This document shows positions 1 through 11,402 of a stretch of DNA of 64,000 nucleotides, piece after piece (position 1 is the stretch's first letter; each line of letters begins with the position of its first letter). Both the position numbers and the translations under genes were made by a program. The stretch comes from Amaurobius ferox (Eukaryota; Arthropoda; Arachnida; Araneae; Amaurobiidae), in contig OX578142.1 in the NCBI GenBank assembly GCA_951213105.1, positions 116,884,065-116,948,064 of the forward strand, read 5' to 3'. The notes under the pieces are model-generated. The model searched no databases. It was not told the origin of the DNA and worked only from the letters and a program-made list of their open reading frames with translations.

Positions 1-1250
1 CAAGTAAGTAATTGTATGTAAAAAATTTGTATCTTGATATATTGCTTGTATATTTTGATTATTTGTCATGGCATAATAAAACAAAACAGAATGGGTTATG
101 TTCAGGTTGTGTAAACCTGTTTTTATAATATTGTGAAAGAACTGTTATTATGTTATTAATTATAGTTTATTATATATTTATATGTTATCATATTTTAAGA
201 ACAGTTCATAACTACTAAACAATGGTGTTAATATGTTTCTGATTAAAAGTATTTTCATTCATGTGTGATATCGTGCATAATTTCTAAAATATTTTTTTGC
301 ATTTATACATAAAAAAAGTGTTAATTGAATGCAAATTTACTCCGCTAACATTTTATATTTAATTATTTTGCTTTAAACATGCTTCGTTAAATTAATAACA
401 TTACTTTTCATACTTTTTTAAATTTGTAAAACATTTGATGTTTTATAATTTATTGCCTAAAAACTATTAAACAATTAGAATTTTTAAATGTGTTTTTGAG
501 CCCAAGTTAGTATTTTGTTAATAACTTCACCCAAACTGTTACCGGCTCAGATTCCACAACCCTGGAAGAGGTTTTCAGTCCTCCTTATTCTGTACTTTGC
601 TGCAGGGTCAAATTATCAAAATCCATCTCATGGTTCAAGATATAGTTATGTTTTTCCTTTTATATATTAGAGGACATTTATGTGAAATGGAGAATACAGA
701 AGTACCATGAGTCAAAATTACCATATTTTTTTATATTTATTTAAAAAAGTAAAAGGATAAGAAAAAAACATATATATAAATTATAATTTTGATTTAATTG
801 TTAACCTTAAAACAGATTTTAGTTCTTTTGCACAAGCAGTTTTAATATTTGCTTGCTTAGCCATAATGAACTACAGATACCTTTGCAAAAAAAAAAAAAA
901 AATCAACAGGTTCTAATCGATCGAGTACTCTACTGACAATAAAACAAAACTAAATAATAATTATAAAACACCATATTTGAATTAATTAGATATTGTTAAT
1001 AGTTATTGTAACGATTTGGGACACTTTTAATTTCTTTTCACGTTCTTGATTTGAAAACAATCGAAATTCGCAGCGAAATTAGTAAACAAGTATAACAGCG
1101 CCATCTACTAGATATAAAAGGAAACTAGCTCATTATCATGAAACCTCAAATATATGTGACCGTGTGGACAAAGCACACTTCAAAGGCAATTTTGAAAATC
1201 GACATCTTTGACAAACATTAACTGATCGTCTGTAGACACCTTTAGTGTTG
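1..1250. other. AT-rich DNA without a recognisable gene
   Basis: Very AT-rich sequence with homopolymer runs and stop codons in every frame. I see no coding pattern, inverted ends or tandem repeats. Reverse-transcriptase similarity begins only near its right edge. Confidence 0.6.
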
Positions 1251-1257
1251 CTTAGAC

Positions 1258-1697
1258 ATTTGACGAGTTTCTGCAGATCATACTTGAACAGCACGGATTT
1301 CGATCTGATTTTTCCAAGCATTCCCAACTCATGCGTGTAGGGGAAACTATTCACGAAAACTCTACCAACAGGCAGAATATCAACATTGTATTTTTCGATA
1401 TAAGTAAGGCTTTTGATAAAACCTTTATTCCTGGTCTGCTTACCAAGCTGGTTCGACTTGGTATTTCGGCACAGCTTTTGGCCATCATCGACTCGTATCT
1501 CATTAATCGTTCTTTCTGCGTACGAGTCGATCAAACTCTCTTTTCCATTCGACCAATCAGGGCCGGGGTTCCACAGGACGGAAATTTGAGTACGCTACTT
1601 TTTAAATCTTTATAAATGACATCCTCAAGATCCCACAGGTGAAGCTGGCCATCTTTGAAAATGTCACAGCCTTGATTTCTAGAAGCTACTCACCCCA
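1258..1697 (+). pseudogene. Jockey-like LINE reverse transcriptase, block 1
   Basis: Part of a non-LTR retrotransposon reverse transcriptase (RNA-templated DNA synthesis at the target site). The translation contains LEQHGFRSDFSKHSQLMR (finger region), FFDISKAFDK (first catalytic Asp motif), a SYLINRSFCVRV segment and IRAGVPQDG where Jockey-clade proteins have the GVPQG motif. A one-base shift after the GVPQ region leads to NDILKIPQVKLAIF, but the catalytic FADD box reads F-E-N-V, so both Asp are lost. The frame is cut at about 1697 by the THAP-element insertion and resumes at 3866. It is dead. The Jockey clade is inferred from motif wording. Confidence 0.82.
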
Positions 1698-2540
1698 AGG
1701 TACTTGAAACAAAAGGTAGGTCAGAGAAGGGGGTTGCTTTTCGACCGGGAAAGAAACTTGAAGCGTGACGTCACTGACTTACAAGTCAAGAAGAGGGGAC
1801 ATAGAGATACGTGTATAAAATTTAGAAAGTTATCATTCAAAAAGGAGATAAGATCATTCGTAATAAAATTTTAGAAGAATGAAATTAAATGATTCTACTC
1901 ATGAATGCATAGGGCTATCATTAAAATATTATAATACATATATTATTTATAATAAAAGCTGAAATATATCGTGAAAAGTGTAGTAAATATAAAAATTACA
2001 TTTCAAGTGTTTTAATACAGATATGATGATATAAATAAATATCTAATCATCGGATTTTTAAAAATATAGTATCCATTATCTTAAACATTGATAATACTTT
2101 CTACATGTAATATAAATATGTATTTCAAAAATATCTAATTGCGTAAAAAATCCCACATACATATAACATATATTGATGGCTATGAAATATCATCAATATA
2201 GTAGTTACATAACTATATATTATATTAAGAAGCGTAGATCGGATCTTGGGAAAAGGGGGGAGTTGACGGTCGAATGGATGGTCAATGGCAGTAGATTTAT
2301 TTTATTTACCCAACAAAAAGACGATGCATTTTGTGAGCTAGTAGAGTATTATGACTCTTGGTTAAGCCACTGGATCTGTCAGTTTCACAAAGATATTTTA
2401 AGCATGCAAAATTGATGTTATTAAACTTTATAGCGTTTTAAATATATAAACTATGTACAGTTTTAAAATTTTAAAGCAATGTTCACGTGGATCAGAAATA
2501 ATAAATCAATACATACCATTTTTATGTCATGATACTGCTT

Positions 2541-2803
2541 TTACACCATTTTGAGGCTTTTCTTTGCTTTTTTTCTTTCAACTAATTGTGGCATGAAAGT
2601 CTTATTTAAGTGTTTAATGCGAATGAATGTTCTGGTTCGTGAAAACAAAGTTATGGCTTTTAGTGGTATAGAAGGTGAAATGTTTGCTAACTTTGACTGC
2701 AAGTTCTTAATGACGCATTTCTTTTTTGATATATATGCGCCATGCATTTCTAAGAAAGCATTCACCCACTTTTTTATTTCTTCTGGAAAATGTGCTGTTG
2801 GCT
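2541..2803 (-). pseudogene. C-terminal fragment of a THAP-type transposase
   Basis: Minus-strand reading gives EEIKKWVNAFLEMHG, then a region with LFSRTRTFIRIKHLN and a basic end. This resembles, from memory, the C-terminus of arthropod THAP-domain transposase-like proteins. An AG acceptor-like dinucleotide and an upstream stop stand just before the fragment, so it may be a last exon. It lies downstream of the THAP fragment at 3336-3573 on the same strand, consistent with one internally deleted gene. The family assignment is tentative. Confidence 0.45.
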
Positions 2804-3335
2804 TTTAGTTTTATTGTAAATAAATTTTTTATGCATTATATTTCAACTTTCATGATTTTAGTTTTGTATTCTAAGCTTTTTACATATCAAAGTGAAATGT
2901 CCCATAACTTCAGATGATGTGAATATAATGTCAATATTATGATTACTAAAGAATTGCGTTTCATGATTATGTATATTAATAACAAAGTAAAATGCTTAAG
3001 GTATTTAAAATTAACTTTACATACATTTTGCAATAAACTAAACTGTGTAAATTAGCTTACAAAATGCTAATATCTCCCCCCCCCTCCCCTCCAAAAAAAA
3101 GAAAGAAAACTCCATAATTGCTAGTATCAGAAATATAAATTACTTTTATATATTTTAGATACTGCATATGAAGTCGTTTTTATTTTATTAATTTTGTTTT
3201 TTTTGGATTACTTAGAGGACCACCTATTTTACATATCAATGAAACATGTCAATCATAAGTATTTTTTATACTGCTATATTAAAAACATTATTTTTAACTG
3301 CAGTATTAATGGTATGTGAGATTTTTGTGCCGTTG

Positions 3336-3573
3336 GCTTCTTGTTTTAATCGTTTAACCGGCTTCAAATTCAAAATTAACCCGAAAATCTTCTTCAAAAT
3401 CTTCATCAGAAAATTGACTAGAACAGACAGTTGCGTTAGCAATGTTTATTTTATCCTCTCTTTTGCACTTCACGATCCATAATTTTTGGAGTGTAGGATC
3501 TTTTGGAAATCTATGAAAACTGATAGATCCCATTGACTTCTTATAATAATTTGAACACAAAGCAACCGAGCAT
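3336..3573 (-). pseudogene. Broken THAP zinc-finger domain
   Basis: THAP domains are C2CH zinc-binding DNA-binding modules found at the N-terminus of P-like transposases and related host proteins. Reading from the ATG at 3573 gives MLGCF, then after a small frameshift CSNYYKKSMGSISFHRFP, KLWIVKCKRED and VCSSQFSDEDF. The spacing and the HRFP and W positions fit a THAP domain. The final zinc ligand, normally His in C-x-x-H, is Gln here (VCSSQF), and the frame shifts right after the first Cys pair, so it should not fold. No full transposase follows. Confidence 0.7.
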
Positions 3574-3865
3574 CAACCAGACATTTTTGTGCTTACCAAA
3601 ATTATATTTTATATACGTGAAAATACTAATATATATACATCTATAATACACAAATTTACACTTAAACTTCACTTTTACGATAGAATTACAAATTATATTA
3701 AAACAACGACTGACACAGTCCATGTTTTCCCATAGAAATGAATGCTAGTCGGAGACACTGGCACTTCTCCTTCTAACCCAGTGACGTCACGAACGGCGAT
3801 AACGTCCGCCTTCTAGAATACTGTCAACGGCGGCATTCTGGTCTTTTGATCTCTGACCCCCCCTG

Positions 3866-4022
3866 ACTCACCCCACAACGCTATTAACACTCTACAAAGC
3901 TACATAAAACACAGCCTTGAGCACTGGCTCGTGACCTGGAGAATCAAAATCTATCCGACCAAGAGTGCAGTCTGCATTTTCAAACCAAACTACCGAGAAC
4001 GTAGTCATAACTTTACCCTTAA
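3866..4022 (+). pseudogene. Jockey-like reverse transcriptase, block 2
   Basis: Continuation of the LINE: AINTLQSYIKHSLEHWLVTW then RIKIYPTKSAVCIF, matching the segment after the YADD box in Jockey proteins (a helix ending in W-x-x-x-W-R-I-K-I-N-P-x-K-S). The block is in frame across the upstream insertion once one 10-mer copy is removed. It ends in TTAA at 4019-4022, where the Kolobok-like element entered. Confidence 0.8.
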
Positions 4023-4636
4023 GGGAGCATAGGACCTTTAAACCTTCAAAAAATCAATTTTTCAATTTTTATTTATTCTGAATATTTGAACATTTCTGAA
4101 CACTGTGCAAAAAACCGCATTATAAAATTAGCATTAATCCTGAAGTTATGAGCTTTTATACATCACACACTTTTGAAAATTACTCTCATGTCAGCCATCG
4201 CCGCCATTTTTAAAGGGACATCACTGTTTGTTTATGTTTGCAGTTTGCTGTTTCGTCATGCAAATCTAATACTTTTTCCCACCATGTCATATTTATTTAT
4301 TTAATTTTTTCTGCAGCAGTAGGAATGCAGCTACTCAACTGCTCAGCCCAGTTTGTTTATATTCTAGCGCCGTTAACGTGTTTATAACGTGGATAATTTA
4401 TTCCGAGTTCTGCAATTTTTTTTCATTATATTTTCTTACTTTTTAGGATTGATATGCTACATTTATATTGTTTAAGTATAAGAACTTTGAACTACCTCTA
4501 AAATATAGCTAATCTATTTTATAATTATACATTACAAACTTCTTCACGTTTGCATATTTACTCGTGTAAACTTCAAAGTGCAAGACTGTTTGGTGCAATT
4601 TTTTAAAATAAACTTTTTGCTTTTTGCTTTTTAATA

Positions 4637-6428
4637 ATGGATACACCGGCATCTAAATCTCGTTCTGGTAAAAGAACGAAAAGAAGACGTTTTCAAGGAA
4701 ATATGTATGTAATAAAAAACAAAAACAATCCGAAAGTGTTCGAACGACAAAATGTTGATTCTACGCCTAAGCTAAGTGCTTCAAGTAAAAAACTGTTCAG
4801 CTCAAAAGATGAACTTTCACTTGATACGTTATATATGTCATCTGAAGAACATGAATATAGAATGGTTGATATATCAGTACTTTTCAAGGAGCTTGCAAAT
4901 GTTTTGTGCTGCAAAATATGTCATGGAACAATAAATATACGCGAAAAATCTTCAATGGGTTTAGCATCAACATTTCTTGTATATTGTGATAGCTGTGATG
5001 AACTAAAGTCTGTGAAAAATATAAAAATGCTTGGTGTTAAGAAAATTATTCCAGAAATAAACAGAAGAGCTGTGCGATCTATGCGATGTATAGGGCAGGG
5101 TTTATCGGCTCCATCTACTATTTGTGCTACGATGGGTCTTCCAGCGCCTGTTTCTCAGAAATCATATAATAAAATTAATCACAGGATTTTAAATGCCACA
5201 TCTGTTGTAGCTAAATCTTCAATGAAAACTGCTGTCCAGGACGAAATAGAATTATCAAATGGATCGAAAAATATTACTGTAAGTGGAGATGGTAGTTCGA
5301 AAACCAGGGGACATTCTTCACTTGTAGGTGTGTGTACACTAATCGGAGCAGAAAGCGGGAAGGTTATTGAAACCAAAGTAATGTCTTCTTTTTGTAAAGG
5401 TTGCAACAGCTATAGAAGTAAGAAAAGTGGCCTTCAGTATGAAAAGTGGAAAATAAAACACAAAATAGTGTGTTCAAAAAACCATTCGAGTAGTGCCGGA
5501 AAAATGGAATGCGATGGAATGTTATGCATATTCAACAGATCAATTGAAGACTATGGTGTTCGGCACAAATTTTATATTGGTGATGGTGACACGAAAACGT
5601 TTTCACAAATATCGAATAGAAAACCATATGGAAATGAAATAGCGGTTGAAAAACTTGAATGCACAGGTCACATTAAAAAAGAATGGGAACTCGGTTGAGA
5701 AAGTTGGAAACCCAGATGGCTGGAAAGAAGCTTTCAGATGGAAAGACAATCGGAGGGCTAGAGTCTGTTGACTGAAGCCAATATTCAAAAATTGATTTCC
5801 TACTATGGAAATGCAATTCGTTGGAACAAAAATGATTTGTTTAAAATGCGAAAAAGTATATGGGCTATATGGATGCATATGATGTCATCTGACAGTCACC
5901 CACAACACCTTTTTGGCATAAGGGACCAAATACTTGGTGTAAGTACAACCATGCAGCATACTCAAACACAGTGTCAAACTTCAAGCATAAAAACTCCCTC
6001 CCAAAATCTGTCATGGAGTTGGTAAAACCAATATTTAAAGACCTTTCAGATCCAAATCTATTGAAACGTTGCCTTGGAGGGAGAACTCAAAATCCTAGTG
6101 AGTCTTTAAACTCCCTTATATGGAAATATTGCCCGAAAAATATAAATGCAGGGAGGGAAATTGCTCAAATAGCAACAAATATTGCCAGTATAACATTCAA
6201 TGATGGTGGTAACGGTATAATAAAAATTATAAATGCTTTAAATTTAAGTATAAAAAAAAATCACTAAATGTTTTGCATCTGAGTGATAAGAAACTGATAC
6301 ACGAAGCTGATTTTCGAGCCTCTAGCACTACAGATGAAGTTCGAAAAGCTCGTAAAATGCAGAAAACTTTTGATTTTCAAAGACAAGAGGAAGAGGAAGG
6401 AATTACTTATGCATCAGGTGCATTTTAA
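4637..6428 (+). pseudogene. Kolobok/Mutator-like transposase, frameshifted
   Basis: Transposase of the surrounding element. The first 353-codon open frame has a basic N-terminus (SGKRTKRRRF), a CC-x-x-C zinc-like region (about residues 91-120), then ITVSGDGSSKTRGHSSLVGV (about 213-232), the characteristic catalytic-Asp block, a Cys-rich stretch FCKGCNSY, and YIGDGDTKTF with the second Asp. Coding continues in other frames: KKLSDGK, LTEANIQKLISYYGNAIRWN, WCKYNHAAYSNTVSNFKHK, LKRCLGGRTQNPSESLNSLI and a C-terminal KKLIHEADFRAS segment ending at 6428. Frame changes fall near 5673 (A-run), 5763, 5910 (T-run) and 6256 (A-run). Three lie in homopolymers, so some could be sequencing errors. Start chosen at the first ATG of the long frame. 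Confidence 0.8.
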
Positions 6429-6784
6429 TGCTAAATTAGATATAAAATAACACTGGATGCATTATAAACTACAGTGGAATGTTAATTAGCCGAACTGCGA
6501 TAACTCAAAATTTTCCATGGGCGAAAGACATATTAGTTACATAGTTTTGTAATTCTAAGTAATTTCAATGAGTCAAATTTTCTATAACTCGAAATCTTTT
6601 CTTTTCACTAGAGTTTCAGTTTATCAAAGTTCCACTGCAGCTGTTTTTCTCAGGTATGTGATTTTGCAACTTGCGCACAGCATATTTTAAAATATATTTT
6701 ACTAATTACTTTCAATTTTTTGCTCTTGTTTCATCTATATGCACAATTTATACATAAAAAATTAATTCCTCATAAATAAGTAAA

Positions 6785-7345
6785 AATTTAGTAAATGTTC
6801 TTCATCTGACTGACAAGAAACGTCTACACGAAGCTGATGTTCGAGCTTCCGAAGCAACATACAGAGCACAAGTAGACCCTAAAAGGCAGAAAATTTTTGA
6901 TTTTTCTTACATAACAGACATAGGAAGGTGCTATTTAGGAACCAAAGGAATTTTAAGGTGCGAAATAAGATAATAAGTAACATTGAATGCATTTTTAAAC
7001 TTTAAAGCTGTTTTTCTCAGATATGTGATTTTAGCACTTGCGCGCAATATATTTTAAAATATATGTAACCAATCACTTTCAAATTTTTCGCTCTTACTTG
7101 TTTCATCTCTATATATAATTTATAGATAAAAATTCCCCATAAATAAGTAAAAATTTAGTAAACGTTCTTCATCTGACTAACAAGAAACGACTGCACTAAA
7201 CGTCTGTTCGAGTTTCCGAAGAAACATATAGAGCTCAAGTAGCTCCTAAAAGGCAGAAAATTTTTGATTTTTCTTACATAACAGACATAGGAAGGTGCTA
7301 TTTATGCACCAAAGGCATTTTAACGTGCAAAATAAGATAATAAGT
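6785..7345 (+). repeat. Two extra tandem copies of the transposase's last coding segment
   Basis: The segment that ends the transposase (around 6265-6428) recurs at about 6793-6971 and 7159-7340, the two later copies 366 bp apart. Copy 2 reads VNVLHLTDKKRLHEADVRAS and then QKIFDFSYITDI; copy 3 is very similar but has an in-frame stop. Both are followed by matching AT-rich spacer. Each is preceded by TTTAG, so they could have been alternative last exons, or this is plain unequal duplication. Confidence 0.7.
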
Positions 7346-7908
7346 AACACTGAATGTATTTTTAAACTTTAAAGCTGTTTTTCTCAGATATGTGATTTTA
7401 GCACTTGCGCGTAACATATCTTAAAATATATTTAACCAACCATTTTCGAATTTTTTGCACTTACTTGTTTCATCCATATACATAATTTGTACATAAAAAA
7501 AATTATTTCACGTTTTTTAGCATTGAAAATAAAAATTCCACTTTGTTTAAATTTTAAAAATATTAAATTTATTTCAAGATTTTAAAAAGTGCATACAAAT
7601 TAAAGATGTAATAGTTATAAATATATTAATATCAAATTAAAGTCCATAAGTATAATATTATTTGATATATCTTGCGCGCGGATGCTACATACACCCGTTA
7701 TGTCTGTCAAAATTGTATAAATTTTAATAAACAATGTAAAATGTATATATAATTATATGAATGCAGTAAAATTTGTGTAGTAAGAAATGTTTTCTATATG
7801 TTTAGGGAAAAAAATTGAACATCTGGAATACACCCGGTTGAAATTAAAAAATTGTAGTGATAACTCTATTTTCAATGAATTTCGACTGTTTAAAGGTCCT
7901 ATGCACCC

Positions 7909-8120
7909 TTAAAATCTTCTATAAACCGATCCCCTTTTCTAATTCTGTCAAGTATTTGGATGTCACATTGGACGCCAAAATGACTTTCAGAGAGCAAGCA
8001 CATCCAGAACAAAGTAGCAACTGCTAATAAAACTTTTACATCCCTCCTCCCACTTCTCGGTAGAAATTCATACCTTTCCCTTCCTAATAAGCTGATTATC
8101 TATAAACAAATCATGGCATC
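7909..8120 (+). pseudogene. Jockey-like reverse transcriptase, block 3 (C-terminal)
   Basis: LINE coding resumes at the TTAA: KIFYKPIPFSNSVKYLDVTL then DAKMTF, and after a one-base shift IQNKVATANKTFTSLLPLLG and LSLPNKLIIYKQIM. This is the typical KYLGVTLD...L-Y-P-L-L...K-L-L-I-Y-K region after the catalytic core in Jockey proteins. Similarity stops near 8117, so the 3' end of the LINE is missing. Confidence 0.8.
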
Positions 8121-8544
8121 AGAGGATGCAGATTTAAAGGTCCAATACCAACAGACTGCTGATAAATATGCGGAACATTTAAATTTCGGGGGGGGGGAAG
8201 GGGGTAAATATTTTTCAAAAATTAAAAAAAATATATAAAGAAATATAGTAGGATATTAAAGATAAGAGCATATGAAAACATGGAGAAAAATACCAAGTTT
8301 TTTCTTTTGTGACTGCACTGAAGGAGGGGGGGGGGGGGCAGGGGGAGCTTTAAAAATTTGACCTTTTAATTTTAAAGAAATAATGAACGAAATATTGTGG
8401 TTTAAAAATAAAAGAAATAATAAAAAATATTGAATCGAGTGGGGTGTCAAAAAATCGGTCTTAGAGACTAAGAGAAAAACAACATTTTTTAATTTTCTCA
8501 GTCTATAAAATAGGGTATGGAGAAATCAACGAGCTTATGTACAT
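8121..8544. other. Gene-free AT-rich spacer with poly-G tracts
   Basis: No coding similarity. Two pure G runs occur (around 8188-8200 and 8326-8339). I see no inverted ends. Confidence 0.5.
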
Positions 8545-9165
8545 AGATTTAAAACCTTATTGGGCTAGCCCGTTTTAGGCCCGTCTTAGGAATGCACTCG
8601 TTTTGGGGGAATATTTCGAGAAATGAGAAGCTGAAAATTCCAAGTTTAGCACGATCGCATTCCTAACACGATCGCATTCCTAAGGCGGACTCAAGACGGG
8701 CTTGCCCGATGAGGTTTAAATTATAAATTATGATAAAACCCAAAAGAAATTGATATACTAAATGTAGATTTTTAAGCTGCTCCGATTTACGAGTTATTCT
8801 CAAAAAACGAGTACATTATCACTATGTCGGCCCCAAGACGGTCGAGCCCGAAAGATTCAAAATCCAAAGAAATAAAATATACCCTAAAAGACAATGGTAT
8901 ACTAAATTTAGCTATTCTAGCTGCTACAGTTTTGTAGTTATTCCTAAAAAACGAGTACATTCTTCTTGTTGGGACCGGGACGGGCTAGCCCGATCAGGTT
9001 TTAAATCCAATGATCTAAGACATACCGCAAATGACAACGACATTCTAAACTTGAGACTTTTAGATACTCCGGTTCTAGAGTTATTCCCCCCAAAAGGTGA
9101 ATTTCTAAGGCGGGCCCAATACGGATTTGCCCGATACGGTTCAAAATACCAGATCAAGTTAAATA
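8545..9165. repeat. Satellite array 1, ~140-bp monomers, one orientation switch
   Basis: Monomers are recognised by the palindromic box CGGGCTAGCCCG (or close variants) at about 8563, 8700, 8846, 8983 and 9124, followed by GGAATG(C/T)ACTCGTTTT and AATAACTCGAGAA. The first monomer reads on the plus strand and the following ones are its reverse complement, with the switch near 8655-8680 where CGATCGCATTCCTAA is doubled. The same satellite occurs at 17560-18395. Confidence 0.8.
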
Positions 9166-10763
9166 AAATTTTAAAAATACGAATACATCCCTAGCTCAAT
9201 CTCTCTGAAAATTAAATGACTTTTTGTGTATACCACTTACAATAATCACACCGAATTTCACACAAATTCTTCAGTTATTTCGAAAGATATCGGTCATTTC
9301 ATTTGAATTAAATTCCCATTAGTTTCAATGTTAACTCCTCCGCTTTAAACCGCTTATTCGAGACCAACGCCGTCTGGCGGAGGCGGCTTTTCAGGAACAT
9401 CTCCCAGCATTGGGAGATATAGGCGGTCGGCACACTATTACTTCTATGCACTGTACCTGAACTGACATTTCTGACTTGGAAACCCTAGATTCAAGTCATA
9501 GGAATAGCTGCTTGTACAGTGTTTTTCCTTTCTGGATCTCAAAACAGTTTCCAATGAAGATATTTTTCATGTTCGTGACAATATAGACAGTCCCATAACT
9601 ATACAGAAACATATAAAAAAGTAGTAACTACAGTTACAAGACCAGTAGTTAGTTAACTTGGCATTTGCTTAGTTAAAAATGTGAAAAAACTACACTGCGT
9701 TCAAAAATGTGAAAAATTATTAAGTTCTGTAGAACTGTAAGGTCAATGTTGTACAAGCTCTCTAGGATTTGTAATTTAAATTGGGCAACACTGGAGAATT
9801 GGTTGTTTTTTGCATATACATTATAGACAGAAATAAAATATATTTTTCATTCAATCAAACAGGTGCAGACTTTGCTATGATAATGAACATATTATAGTGC
9901 TGTGAAATCCAGTCATGCATTATGATTATGCATATTCAAATATAATAAATATAAAAGGACAACAAAAGTAGTATTATTTACAACAGCTGGATGAGGCAAG
10001 TATATATTGGTACCAATAAAATGTAATAATTTTGTGACTAATGTAATTTTTACATTTGCAAGGGACATTTTATAATTTCTAATTTTTGAAAATGTTATTT
10101 CTATAGACTTCACCTTTAAACTAATACAGAGATTTGGTAAATTTCTCTAAATATCGATTCAGGTGTCGGATTAGCCAGAACAATATGCGGAAGGAGTAAA
10201 TTAGTTTCTTTTCATCGAAATTTCCAATACTTCCAAAATTCCCGGGTTTATTTCCGTTTCCCAAAACTCCCGGGTTTTTTGCAATTCCAGTATTATTTAA
10301 TTTTTGATTATCTATAATAGAGGAAATAACAGTAAAATATTTTTAAATAAAAGATGAAATAATTATTTAGACGTTGATTGAGATTTGTTTAAAAGTGCTT
10401 TTTGTAATTATTTCTATGGTTTATACTTTTAATTGATCACTAATTAATAAAAATTTGATGTGGGCAGCACATGCCCTTCTTTACATAATACAATGACTTC
10501 ACCACAACGAAATAGTGGCGCACATTATCTACCGCACAATATTTTTGGCATTGAATTAACAACACATAAGCTGAAATTGGGATATTTCGTCAACTTTCCA
10601 AACCGAATCACTTATTCATACTGAAATGCTCATTGAAATGCAATTGACATTCAAACAATATCCAGTGAAATAAATGATTATTGGCGAATTATTTGGCGTT
10701 ATAATGCAAAACTAAAGCGTATCTTCTTTAGTGAATGGAACGAACTAAATCCACGAGAATGAT
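9166..10763. other. Gene-free region, nothing recognised
   Basis: AT-rich sequence with no convincing coding frame. A short GC-richer patch around 9360-9440 holds a small inverted repeat (CGCCGTCTGGCGGAGGCGGC) but resembles nothing I know. Confidence 0.4.
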
Positions 10764-10805
10764 GTTACCAGATTTGTTGCATAATATTGCAACAAATCTG
10801 GTAAC
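10764..10805. repeat. Perfect 17-bp inverted repeat (hairpin)
   Basis: GTTACCAGATTTGTTGC at 10764-10780 is followed by an 8-base AT spacer and its exact complement at 10789-10805. There is no T-run afterwards and no gene beside it. It could be the fused ends of a small DNA element or a cruciform-prone site. Confidence 0.85.
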
Positions 10806-11202
10806 GCACGCACATGGAATACGCAATACAATACGCACATGGAAAATGTTATTGGAAAATTTAACGACATTTTTTTTCTCTTTTAATTTTATGCAACTTT
10901 TCCAATACATGCACTTGTAATGTATGGTTTTGACATTAATTGAGTGCGGTTCATGCTAGCTCTCTAAAGTTTATTTCAGTTGTTTTCTAATAAAAAAGTG
11001 AGTTTGAAATGATGTATTTACCATTATTGAAGGTCTTGATTTTTTAATGTTTTCTTTTCAAAAATGTGTTCGAAAGTTGAGGGGAGGGGAATGTCTTCCA
11101 AACATTCGATCGCGTTTAAAATCGATAGGGTTCCAGTATTCGCTGATTGTAATAATCGTACCAAATTATTTTCGAAATGCTTCATTCATTCTTGAGATGT
11201 CG

Positions 11203-11402
11203 TACACACACACACACACACACACATGTGCGTATTGACATATATACGCACACACAGAAGTCGCCTCAAAAACGCTCGATTCGAGTTTAGAAATGCTTAA
11301 AACGTGCTTCACTGTCGAAAACTCGTATTCGATCTTATGACTCCGTCCTGATACTTTCCATATACATTATACTATGTATATAAAAAAATAGGGAAAGTAA
11401 TT
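11203..11402 (+). repeat. CA microsatellite and family C repeat remnant
   Basis: A CA-dinucleotide run (11203-11226) precedes a diverged family C end: a variant of GAAAACTCGTATTCGATCTT, then CATTATACTATGTATA and GGGAAAGTAA. The same order (CA run, then TTCGAGTTCCGATCTTCG) is seen inside A copies at 21330-21480. Confidence 0.5.

Larger units (their letters stand above)
1698..3865. mobile_element. DNA transposon remnant with THAP fragments, inserted in the LINE
   Basis: The LINE is interrupted here. The 10-mer ACTCACCCCA stands just before (1688-1697) and just after (3866-3875) the insert, and removing insert plus one copy restores the LINE frame. The ends are partly inverted: GGTCAGAGA lies near each end, and CGTGACGTCACTG occurs at 1764-1776 and inverted at 3779-3791, about 66 and 74 bp from the ends. 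Minus-strand THAP and C-terminal fragments lie inside. The superfamily is uncertain: THAP suggests P-like or Kolobok, while a 9-10 bp duplication is more usual for Mutator elements. About 2.2 kb with broken coding, so non-autonomous. Confidence 0.6.
4023..7908 (+). mobile_element. Kolobok/Mutator-like DNA transposon (3.9 kb) with TTAA duplication
   Basis: The ends are inverted: GGGAGCATAGGACCTTTAAA at 4023 and its complement with one difference ending at 7908. TTAA flanks both sides (4019-4022 and 7909-7912). Removing element plus one TTAA rejoins the LINE in frame, which fixes the boundaries exactly. TTAA duplications are known for piggyBac and Kolobok; the encoded protein is not piggyBac-like. 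It encodes a transposase with the domain annotated as Mutator-like in animals. Three repeated copies of its last coding segment and AT-rich DNA fill the right half. Confidence 0.85.

Noticed and set aside
2173..2415. 80-codon plus-strand frame inside the THAP element
   Set aside because: Opposite strand to the transposase fragments and no similarity that I recognise.
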